Positions 1 through 5,374 of a stretch of DNA of 5,563 nt are shown here, one piece after another (within the stretch, counting starts at the first letter, position 1; each line of letters opens with the position of its first letter). A program made the translations under genes and the position numbers. The stretch spans positions 1 through 5,563 of the forward strand of contig JABZHD010000082.1 in NCBI GenBank assembly GCA_015259045.1, in the 5' to 3' direction. The notes below the pieces were generated by a model. The model saw only the letters and a list, made by a program, of their open reading frames with translations. It searched no databases and was not told the origin of the DNA. This DNA is from Atopobium sp. GTDB lineage: Bacteria > Actinomycetota > Coriobacteriia > Coriobacteriales > Atopobiaceae.

Positions 1-263
1 ACGCTGACTCCTGTGGCGGCCAGGTTGTCGAGCAGATTGTCTGCTACAGGCTCAGATGCCACTACAACAGCAGCGCCCGCCTGGGCAGCAGATAAGAGAT
101 AGGAGTTTCCATTGACCTTCTCGCCAGCGAAGGCCACGAAGAGCGAACCTTCCTGGACCTCACGAGAGTCGATGACGGCCGCGCCCGCAACCTCGCGGGT
201 TCCGCGGTGGAGCAGTCGTGCATTTGTAGCTGCGACTATCTGTTCAACCGAAAGCTTAACCAT
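1..263 (-). CDS. murF: Mur ligase N-terminus, probable MurF (UDP-MurNAc-tripeptide:D-Ala-D-Ala ligase), 3' end outside window
   Basis: Only the first 87 codons are present; the gene runs off the left edge. Residues 32-53 carry the N-terminal Mur ligase signature, with D32-S33-R34, then a G39-S-L-F-V-A-F run and G47-E-K-V-N-G; an A-x-x-G-A-A-V-V-V segment follows at about 60-68. This domain binds the UDP part of the nucleotide precursor. The ATP-binding and C-terminal domains lie outside the window. MurF adds D-Ala-D-Ala to the UDP-MurNAc-tripeptide in the cytoplasm. The LFVAF.GEKV.G.. wording resembles MurF more than MurE, but the two families share this motif layout, so MurE is the main alternative. 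The ATG at 263 is chosen because AGGAG (269-273, minus strand) sits 5 bases upstream. The ftsI stop (272-274) overlaps this site, which suggests translational coupling to ftsI. Confidence 0.78.
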   Translation of the reverse strand, partial: MVKLSVEQIVAATNARLLHRGTREVAGAAVIDSREVQEGSLFVAFAGEKVNGNSYLLSAAQAGAAVVVASEPVADNLLDNLAATGVS

Positions 264-271
264 GAGCTCTC

Positions 272-2071
272 CTAGTTATTGATTGGTTGAATATTAAGGC
301 GTGTAGCTGCGTCTTTTGCAAATTGCGAGAAGACCACAGCAGCAGACTGCGACGCAAGCTGGTGGGTATCGTTAAGTCCAACGTAAACCATCAAATCAGA
401 TTCTGATGGATTCACGATACCGCAGAAGGAAGCAACAAAACCGGAATTCTCGCCGTACGAGCCGGTTTCTTCCACAACCTGCTGGCCGGTACCTGTTTTA
501 CCAGCAACAGTGTAGCCATAGATACCTGCGCGAACACCGGTGCCTTCTTTGACAACAGTAGTCATCATGTCAAGCTCGGCAGATGCTGTGGAAGCAGAAA
601 TAACGTCTTTAGTAGGCCAGGTCACCTCTTGGCCGCCCTTAGAAACCATAAAGTGCGGAGTCACCATAGTTCCCTTATTGGCAACAGCGGTATACGCGCG
701 AATAACCTGGATAAATGGAATTGCAAGACCCTGACCAAATGCCATGTTTCCGCCAGTTGGACCCTCGTATTCGTCCAGAGAGCGGACAATTCCTGTGGCC
801 TCACCTGGGAAGTCAATACCTGTGGCGTGTCCTATACCAAACTTATCAATTCCTGCTGCAAAGCGCTCATCACCTATGAGCTGCGTCTCAAGGAAGGCCA
901 TACCAACGTTAGAGGAACGTCTGAGCATCTCTCTTACGCTCATGTCCATGGCGCTGGTACGCCAGTCGTCGTCGGTAACCTTGTTATCGCCAACTTTGAG
1001 CTCGGTTGGGATATTGAAGGTTGAATTTGGACCAAAGAGGTTGTCATCTATACCAATTGAGGTAGTGATTACCTTAAATACGGAGCCTGGCTCATAGATA
1101 CTTGAGACAAGCTTGAGGTTGAGGGATTCGTAGTCAACGCCGTTATCACTCTTAAAATCTGGCAGAGGGTACGAAGCGGCAGCATAGATTTCTCCGGTAC
1201 GAGGATTCATGGCCATGATTGAGCCACCCTGCTGGGCTTCAAAGTCTTTGACTGCGGCAGTAAGCTGCTCTTCTGCCTTCTTCTGCAGCTCAATATCAAT
1301 GGAAAGAACAATGTCCTGTCCATTTTGTGCCTCAGTGATGTTTGAGGTACCGCCAGCAATTGGCGTACCACCAGCGCCGGTCTCAACAATCATGTGACCA
1401 TTAGTACCTGCAAGGATATCGTTGTAGTAATACTCAAGGCCAGAAGCGCCCTCGTTGTCTGCGTTTACAAAGCCCAGAATCTGAACACCAACGTTGCCAT
1501 AGGGATAGACACGCTTGGTGTTATTAACAAAATAGACGCCCTTGAGGTTTTTCTCGTCAAGTGCTTTTTCAATCTTAGAAGCGGTATCAGTGTCAACACG
1601 ACGACGCACATAGACAAAGGTGGTGTCTTGCTGCAGGTCTCCAAGGTAGTCTGAAGGGCTTCCGCCTAAGAGCGAGGCAAAAACCTGAGCTACGGAGCTT
1701 GCGTCTTTAATCTCTGAAGGATTGGCATAGATGTCTTTGCAGTCAACGCTCATGGCTAAGACATTGCCATTGCGGTCGTAAATGGTGCCGCGACGAGCGT
1801 GCAAGACAATGTCGTTGGTGCGGTTATTTTCGGCGCCCTTTGCAAGATCTGCTGCCGTAAAGATTTGCAGCCAAGCAAGCCTAAGAACAACAATTGCCAC
1901 CATAATGGCCATAGCAGCTGCTACGCGACGGAGTCTACCTTCAGGGCCAACACCATCCGAGCCACCGCTGCTACCACGATGACCACGAAAATGCACACGA
2001 GAGGCCTCGTCGTACGAGGCCTCAGGAGTTTTTCTGCGCGATGCGCGAGTATGTCGATTCTGCGTACTCAC
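272..2071 (-). CDS. ftsI: Class B penicillin-binding protein, septal transpeptidase FtsI (PBP2b/PBP3 type)
   Basis: A 599-residue septal peptidoglycan transpeptidase that cross-links stem peptides outside the membrane. By sequence, residues 1-48 are a polar, basic cytoplasmic tail. About 49-71 form one membrane segment that also serves as an uncleaved signal anchor. The PBP dimerisation domain starts at R93-R-G-T-I-Y-D-R-N-G. The transpeptidase domain has all three active-site motifs: S330-V-F-K333 (nucleophile Ser330), S386-S-N388 and K525-T-G-T528. The conserved F-G-Q-G stretch is at 445-448. There is no C-terminal PASTA domain, and the length is normal for an actinobacterial FtsI. In this family the protein works with FtsW, and FtsL/FtsB-type proteins activate the pair. 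The start is GTG at 2071, 16 bases after the ftsL stop. No clear Shine-Dalgarno is visible there, and the next ATG (Met53) falls inside the membrane segment, so the GTG is preferred. The product class is secure; the exact start is less so. Confidence 0.95.
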   Translation of the reverse strand: MSTQNRHTRASRRKTPEASYDEASRVHFRGHRGSSGGSDGVGPEGRLRRVAAAMAIMVAIVVLRLAWLQIFTAADLAKGAENNRTNDIVLHARRGTIYDRNGNVLAMSVDCKDIYANPSEIKDASSVAQVFASLLGGSPSDYLGDLQQDTTFVYVRRRVDTDTASKIEKALDEKNLKGVYFVNNTKRVYPYGNVGVQILGFVNADNEGASGLEYYYNDILAGTNGHMIVETGAGGTPIAGGTSNITEAQNGQDIVLSIDIELQKKAEEQLTAAVKDFEAQQGGSIMAMNPRTGEIYAAASYPLPDFKSDNGVDYESLNLKLVSSIYEPGSVFKVITTSIGIDDNLFGPNSTFNIPTELKVGDNKVTDDDWRTSAMDMSVREMLRRSSNVGMAFLETQLIGDERFAAGIDKFGIGHATGIDFPGEATGIVRSLDEYEGPTGGNMAFGQGLAIPFIQVIRAYTAVANKGTMVTPHFMVSKGGQEVTWPTKDVISASTASAELDMMTTVVKEGTGVRAGIYGYTVAGKTGTGQQVVEETGSYGENSGFVASFCGIVNPSESDLMVYVGLNDTHQLASQSAAVVFSQFAKDAATRLNIQPINN

Positions 2072-2087
2072 AACGTATATTTTACGC

Positions 2088-2507
2088 CTAAGCGTTGTTG
2101 TTTACATCTACAACAGGGCGATTTGTCTCAAGAGTCATGCCGTAATTCTGAGTAGCAATGCGCTCAATGCGTGTAGTGCTTGCAAGCAGAGAGCGAGAAA
2201 CGCGCAGGGAATCGTTAGTTGCAGTTGTTGCGCGCATTTCATTTCTGATGACGTTATTAGCCTGAAGAGTTGAAACCGTAGCGGTAGAGATACCAATGCG
2301 GACAACACCAAGTGTCAGGAAGAGTGCTGCAGCAACAGCAATAAGCTTGACACGCTGGATGAACTGGCTGCTTACGCCACGGCGAGCATCAGCATCAAGG
2401 CCGCCACCAGGGACAACCTCAAAAGATGTGCGAGTGCTCTGTTCAGGAGCGTACTCATGCTCAAACTGAGTTGTGCGTGCTACAGCTTCTGATCCGTAAC
2501 GTGCCAT
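2088..2507 (-). CDS. ftsL: FtsL-like cell division protein (single membrane segment, short periplasmic coiled coil)
   Basis: A 139-residue bitopic protein. Residues 1-52 are a polar cytoplasmic tail. About 53-74 form a hydrophobic membrane segment. About 76-112 are Leu/Ala/Thr-rich with heptad-like spacing, consistent with a short coiled coil. The ending R113-I-E-R-I-A-T-Q-N-Y-G-M is the typical FtsL/FtsB/DivIC close (R-I-E-x-I-A-x-x-x-x-G-M). FtsL proteins pair with a DivIC/FtsB partner at the septum and activate FtsWI. The primary sequence is poorly conserved in this family, so the name rests on topology, the terminal motif and the position between rsmH and ftsI, which is the standard ftsL slot. 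The ATG at 2507 is preceded by GAAGGG (2519-2524), 11 bases away, with a closer GAAG (2512-2515). Automatic pipelines may label it hypothetical or septum formation initiator. Confidence 0.85.
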   Translation of the reverse strand: MARYGSEAVARTTQFEHEYAPEQSTRTSFEVVPGGGLDADARRGVSSQFIQRVKLIAVAAALFLTLGVVRIGISTATVSTLQANNVIRNEMRATTATNDSLRVSRSLLASTTRIERIATQNYGMTLETNRPVVDVNNNA

Positions 2508-2565
2508 TAAACTTCAATCCCTTCAAAAACTTCTTAACATCAAGCAACAAGTGCTATGGGGTACT

Positions 2566-3549
2566 TCATTTCTCTGGGTCGCGTTTAACCGCTACCCTCA
2601 TCAGGGCGCTTCTCGCCCTTGGGTTGCGCTCAATCTCTTCTGGAGTGGCCACAAGAGGTTTGCGCGTAATCACGTCAACTATCGGCACTTGACCGCACAT
2701 ACAAACCGGGAGGTCTGGCGGGCAGATACAACCTTGACTGAGCTCGGAGAACACGTGCTTGACAATGCGATCTTCAAGCGAGTGGTACGAGATAACGCAA
2801 ATCCTGCCTCCTGGATTAGCCCAGGCAATTGCAGAACGAAGCCCGCGTTCCAAAACCTCAAGCTCGTGGTTCACTTCAATACGAAGTGCTTGGAACGTCT
2901 TTCTGGCGGGATGTCCGCCGTGACGACGCGCTGCTGCGGGAATTGCTGCCTTGATTACCTCAACAAGTTCAAGCGTCGTTTGAATGGGACGCTTTTCTCG
3001 CGTTTGTACAATGCGTCGTGCAATGCGTGAGGCAAATTTCTCGTCTCCGTAAATTCGAAGGATTCGGGCGAGGTCGGCTTCGTTATAGGTGTTGATGACC
3101 TCTTGTGCAGTTGGAGTTTGTTTGCCCGGGTCCATTCGCATATCCAACGGGGCATCTTCGTGGTACGAAAAGCCTCGCTCTGGGATATCAAGCTGAGGAG
3201 AAGAAACACCAATGTCAAAAAGGAAACAATCAACTCCGGGAACTTCTGCAGAAACGAGAAGTTCATCGAGGTCGCCAAAGTTTCCCTTAAGCGGCAAAAA
3301 CTCCGCGTTTGGTACTTCTTGCTTCAGGCGAGCAGCTGCTGCTTGATGAGCCATTGCGTCCTGGTCAATTCCAATGGAAAGACCATCTGGAGCAATCAGC
3401 TTTGCCATCTCTACGGTGTGGCCCGCTCCTCCTAGGGTACAGTCGCAAACAACTTCACCTGGCTTGGGGTCCAGCTCGCGCAGCACTTCTGCAAGCATTA
3501 CTGGTTGGTGCCGATATTCGACTTTCAAGTTACCGTCTTCTACCTTCAC
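2566..3549 (-). CDS. rsmH: 16S rRNA (cytosine(1402)-N(4))-methyltransferase RsmH (MraW)
   Basis: A 327-residue S-adenosylmethionine-dependent enzyme that N4-methylates C1402 in the decoding centre of 16S rRNA. The N-terminal H14-Q-P-V-M opens the fold. The SAM-binding loop is C37-T-L-G-G-A-G-H44, and the acidic second-strand motif is G60-I-D-Q-D64. The family hallmark runs from F111-D-I-G-V-S-S-P, through R125-G-F-S-Y and D136-M-R-M-D140. The helical insert includes N153-T-Y-N and D169-E-K-F-A-S-R-I-A-R. A second signature is H213-P-A-R-K-T-F-Q-A-L-R-I-E-V-N, followed by I253-S-Y-H-S-L-E-D-R-I-V-K. The Cys pairs C274/C276 and C283/C285 are frequent in the family. Length is normal. The GTG start at 3549 lies 15 bases after the mraZ stop with a GAGG/GAGAAG stretch just upstream, and it places the HQPVM motif at the usual distance from the N-terminus. 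Confidence 0.97.
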   Translation of the reverse strand: MKVEDGNLKVEYRHQPVMLAEVLRELDPKPGEVVCDCTLGGAGHTVEMAKLIAPDGLSIGIDQDAMAHQAAAARLKQEVPNAEFLPLKGNFGDLDELLVSAEVPGVDCFLFDIGVSSPQLDIPERGFSYHEDAPLDMRMDPGKQTPTAQEVINTYNEADLARILRIYGDEKFASRIARRIVQTREKRPIQTTLELVEVIKAAIPAAARRHGGHPARKTFQALRIEVNHELEVLERGLRSAIAWANPGGRICVISYHSLEDRIVKHVFSELSQGCICPPDLPVCMCGQVPIVDVITRKPLVATPEEIERNPRARSALMRVAVKRDPEK

Positions 3550-3564
3550 GATCTTCTCGCCTCA

Positions 3565-3999
3565 CTAGGCGCCAAAGATGAGGTCCTCGAGCGTTGCAAC
3601 GCGGTCATCTGCCGAGAAGAGGCTGTTCCACTTGTTGGTGTTCCAAATCTCAAAGTGGTCGCCGTTACCGACAATGGTGACGTCGCGGTCAAGCTGGAGC
3701 TTCTCCCTAGCCTGTGGATCGGACTCGTCAATCTTTCCCAGAGCAACGCGGCCGGCCGAGTCAATGTCGACGGTTGTTGCTGCTGCGTTCAGCATGCGAA
3801 GAGCTGTGACGTCGTCGCGGTTCCTTGGGTTGAGGTTCAGACTTGCAATCCAAGCCTCATACGCCTCAGGTGAGTAGCCGTAAAGCGCGTCCTGTCGACG
3901 GAGCAAGATGACAACATCGCCAAGCTGCTTGCGCTGAGGTGCAGGAAGAGTCACGCGAATCTTGGAGTCCAGCGAACGCTGATACTGACCAGTAAGCAT
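3565..3999 (-). CDS. mraZ: Transcriptional regulator MraZ
   Basis: A 144-residue protein with the two tandem SpoVT/AbrB-like half-domains of MraZ. Each carries the D-x-x-x-R motif: D11-S-K-I-R15 followed by V-T-L-P-A, and D80-S-A-G-R84 followed by V-A-L. The segment G111-N-G-D-H-F-E-I-W-N is the typical MraZ second-repeat ending. Members form ring-shaped oligomers and bind short direct repeats upstream of their own gene, usually repressing the dcw operon (activation is reported in Mollicutes). The reading frame stays open upstream to 4140, but the ATG at 3999 is chosen for two reasons. A strong GGGGGAG Shine-Dalgarno (4003-4009) lies 3 bases upstream, and the family N-terminus (short residues then Y-Q-R-S-L-D-S-K) begins there. 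It is the first gene of the operon, and a clear candidate operator lies about 120-150 bp upstream. Confidence 0.96.
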   Translation of the reverse strand: MLTGQYQRSLDSKIRVTLPAPQRKQLGDVVILLRRQDALYGYSPEAYEAWIASLNLNPRNRDDVTALRMLNAAATTVDIDSAGRVALGKIDESDPQAREKLQLDRDVTIVGNGDHFEIWNTNKWNSLFSADDRVATLEDLIFGA

Positions 4000-4002
4000 G
4001 TC

Positions 4003-4009
4003 TCCCCCT
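4003..4009 (-). promoter_or_regulatory. Strong ribosome binding site that fixes the mraZ start
   Basis: On the minus strand the bases read GGGGGAG, 3 bases before the ATG at 3999, inside a longer AAAGGGGGAGA run. It is the best Shine-Dalgarno match in the window and rules out longer mraZ versions, whose extra codons cover the leader hairpin and the GTGT repeats. Confidence 0.85.
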
Positions 4010-4025
4010 TTCACGTTGGTGCCCC

Positions 4026-4065
4026 TTGCCGCGCGGGCTGTGTTTGTGTTGTGTGTGCGCGGCAA
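4026..4065 (-). promoter_or_regulatory. Stem-loop in the mraZ leader: perfect 9-bp GC-rich stem, 22-nt CA-rich loop
   Basis: On the minus strand TTGCCGCGC (4057-4065) pairs perfectly with GCGCGGCAA (4026-4034). The loop (4035-4056) is made almost only of A and C until a final GCCC, and so should stay unpaired. No T-run follows, so this is not an intrinsic terminator. It ends about 26 bases before the mraZ start and 16 bases before the Shine-Dalgarno. It could stabilise the transcript 5' end, influence translation, or expose a CA-rich single strand to a binding partner. The structure is seen in the sequence; any function is inference. Confidence 0.6.
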
Positions 4066-4100
4066 CGCTTGGGCATAGTCCGTCGATTGAACGTGGAATA

Positions 4101-4106
4101 AATATA
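4101..4106 (-). promoter_or_regulatory. Candidate -10 element of the mraZ/dcw promoter
   Basis: TATATT on the minus strand, about 100 bases upstream of the mraZ ATG. With a 17-bp spacer the -35 position falls at 4124-4129, inside the GTGT array, where the bases (TGTGTG) poorly match TTGACA. A weak -35 overlapped by an operator would suit a promoter controlled by MraZ. This is a plausible placement, not a strong match. Confidence 0.4.
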
Positions 4107-4116
4107 ACTCATTCCG

Positions 4117-4150
4117 ACACTTACACACACTAGAAAACACTTTCCAACAC
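4117..4150 (-). promoter_or_regulatory. Probable MraZ operator: four GTGT direct repeats at exact 10-bp spacing
   Basis: On the minus strand GTGT occurs at 4147-4150, 4137-4140, 4127-4130 and 4117-4120, each 10 bp from the next, which is one helical turn. Upstream bases are often AA, giving AAAGTGT in the second copy and TAAGTGT in the fourth. Downstream bases tend to be GGAA (first and fourth). Known MraZ sites are direct repeats with a 10-bp period in E. coli (TGGGN units separated by 5 bp), and AAAGTG(T/G) units in Mollicutes. The position just upstream of a candidate -10 and of mraZ itself fits autoregulation. Confidence 0.8.
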
Positions 4151-4228
4151 CAAGTATTTTTCTTATGGTCTAGCTGGGGTTTAACGTAGATGTGAGATAT
4201 GACATTTTGACCACAATATGTAGTGTTT

Positions 4229-4260
4229 AAAAAAATCCGAACTACAAAAGAACGGATTTT
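4229..4260 (-). terminator. Probable rho-independent terminator of the pyrG-xerD transcript
   Basis: On the minus strand AAAATCCG (4253-4260) pairs with CGGATTTT (4232-4239) across a 13-nt loop, and the descending arm runs into seven T residues (4229-4235). The stem is only 8 bp and half A-T, so termination may be partial. The opposite strand has a poorer T-run, so activity is expected mainly for minus-strand transcripts. It lies about 180 bases after the xerD stop and 80 bases before the proximal GTGT array. Confidence 0.6.
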
Positions 4261-4384
4261 CTTAGTCTTGGACTCAATTTATTAATTTTTTATGAAGTGA
4301 AAATTTTTGAGGAAATTGTGGTGAACTCGTGGCGAAAATCACACGTTACTCAAACAAAACCTTCGTCTTGCTTTTACGCAGTCA

Positions 4385-4425
4385 CCACTTTGCCCCACAC
4401 CTGTCCCACGCTTGTCTAACACTTG
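4385..4425 (-). repeat. Distal degenerate direct-repeat array resembling MraZ boxes
   Basis: Four units on the minus strand share the pattern CAAGTGT. They are CAAGTGT (4419-4425), CAAGCGT (4408-4414), CAGGTGT (4397-4403) and CAAAGTGG (4385-4392). The conserved GYG cores are 11, 11 and 12 bp apart. The array begins 12 bases after the xerD stop, and lies about 390-425 bp from the mraZ start. Two units match the AAGTGT/AAAGTGG forms of known MraZ sites. It could be a second operator, a relic of an older promoter, or chance similarity. Confidence 0.45.
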
Positions 4426-4437
4426 CGTCAAGCGCGA

Positions 4438-5346
4438 TTATTTGTCCGCGTGAACGTGGGCTCTTGGGTGAGCCTCAAGGTACACGTCTCTAATGTGCGA
4501 CCTATCTACGTGCGTATAGAGCTGCGTGGTTGAAATATCAACGTGTCCCAAAAGCTCCTGCACCGAGCGAAGATCAGCGCCACCCTCTAGAAGGTGTGTG
4601 GCAAAACTGTGGCGCAGTGTGTGAGGATGCAAACCTTCAATCCCCACTACCCTGCCGTAATTTGCCACCAGTTTATGTACCGACTGGCGAGAAATACGTC
4701 CACCTCTGGCGTTCACAAACACCTCAGATACCTGGCCGTGCTTAAGCAAAAGCGAACGAGCCTCATAAAGGTATGTTTTAAGCGCACGATACGCAGAGCC
4801 CAACACAGGGACTACGCGCTCTTTGGAACCCTTACCAAAAACACGCAAAAGTTCATCTTCTAGAAGGACACCTCGAACCTCAAGATCGCAAAGCTCAGAC
4901 ACACGAAGCCCACACCCATACAGCAACTCAAGTATGGCTCTATCGCGAATACCTAGAGGCGAATTAGGAAATGGCTGATCAAGCAGCTCTTCTACCTTCT
5001 CTTGAGAGATAACATCGGGAAGCCTTTGAATTCTTGCTGCAGTAGGTAAATCTTCAGCTGGAGATGACTCACAAATTTGCTCGACAGCCATAAACTTGTG
5101 GAAGTTTCTAATAGCTGCAGTGTGACGCTCAACCGAAGCTGGAGCCATACCTAAATCTCTAAGAGAGCCTATGTACTCTTCAACATCGGAGCGAGTTACC
5201 TGGTTGGGCAAAGTAATCTTTTTGCCATTCAGCCAAAGCAAATAACCCTCTAAATCTCTGGTATAGGCATCAAGCGTATTTACAGAAAGACCTCGCTCAA
5301 CAGCAACGTACGCTAAAAATTCTGTACGCGCCTGAGCGAGGTCCAT
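4438..5346 (-). CDS. xerD: Site-specific tyrosine recombinase XerD
   Basis: A 302-residue tyrosine recombinase, normal length for XerC/XerD. Residues 1-86 or so form the SAM-like N-terminal DNA-binding core (F10-L-A-Y, S21-V-N-T-L-D-A-Y). The catalytic domain follows, with all residues present: R148 (G-L-R-V-S-E-L), K172 in the beta-hairpin G-K-G-S-K-E-R, H242 and R245 (H-P-H-T-L-R-H-S-F-A-T-H), H268 (L-L-G-H) and the nucleophile Y277 (T-T-Q-L-Y-T-H-V). Xer recombinases resolve chromosome dimers at dif during division, with FtsK. XerD is chosen over XerC because it directly follows pyrG, a linkage also known in Mycobacterium; sequence alone does not fully separate the two. The ATG at 5346 has AGGGAAG-like bases 8-14 nt upstream. 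There are no signs of a phage or integron integrase, such as long N-terminal extensions or a nearby att site. Confidence 0.92.
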   Translation of the reverse strand: MDLAQARTEFLAYVAVERGLSVNTLDAYTRDLEGYLLWLNGKKITLPNQVTRSDVEEYIGSLRDLGMAPASVERHTAAIRNFHKFMAVEQICESSPAEDLPTAARIQRLPDVISQEKVEELLDQPFPNSPLGIRDRAILELLYGCGLRVSELCDLEVRGVLLEDELLRVFGKGSKERVVPVLGSAYRALKTYLYEARSLLLKHGQVSEVFVNARGGRISRQSVHKLVANYGRVVGIEGLHPHTLRHSFATHLLEGGADLRSVQELLGHVDISTTQLYTHVDRSHIRDVYLEAHPRAHVHADK

Positions 5347-5374
5347 AAGTATTCTTCCCTATTAAAAATTCTGC

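Larger units (their letters stand above)
4000..4437 (-). other. Non-coding regulatory region between xerD and mraZ
   Basis: This 438-base stretch has no credible gene on either strand. Reading toward mraZ, it holds a degenerate GTGT-type array directly after xerD (4385-4425). Next comes an AT-rich, featureless part (about 4263-4380) in which I see no convincing promoter or RNA. Then follow a terminator-like hairpin (4229-4260), a 10-bp-period GTGT array (4117-4150), a possible -10 hexamer (4101-4106), a GC-rich hairpin with a CA-rich loop (4026-4065) and the mraZ ribosome binding site. The length and content fit a transcription-unit boundary plus a regulated leader for the dcw operon. Confidence 0.8.

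Noticed and set aside
629..1097. Plus-strand open frames of 117-131 codons opposite ftsI
   Set aside because: They overlap each other and the transpeptidase domain of ftsI, and show no motif or plausible start context.
2551..3030. A 159-codon open frame on the plus strand opposite rsmH
   Set aside because: It lies wholly antisense to a gene with all RsmH motifs, shows no recognisable domain, and its composition follows from the opposite strand's codon use.
4011..4076. A 21-codon leader-peptide-like frame before mraZ (ATG at 4076, TGA at 4011-4013)
   Set aside because: No Shine-Dalgarno, no run of regulatory codons, and its sequence simply translates the CA-rich loop; chance is likelier.
4000..4140. 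A longer mraZ starting at 4140 (191 residues)
   Set aside because: The extra 47 residues have no similarity to MraZ and translate the hairpin and GTGT repeats; the ATG at 3999 has a far better ribosome binding site.
4270..4310. AT-rich stretch as a promoter or replication origin feature
   Set aside because: No paired -35/-10 hexamers at a good spacing and no DnaA-box cluster (TTATCCACA-like) could be found.
4426..4431. TTGACG on the minus strand as a -35 element just after xerD
   Set aside because: At 16-18 bp spacing the downstream bases are GC-rich and give no -10 hexamer.
4438..5346. xerD as a mobile-element or phage integrase
   Set aside because: Length, motifs and the pyrG neighbourhood fit a housekeeping Xer protein; no inverted repeats, attachment-site duplication or cargo genes are visible.
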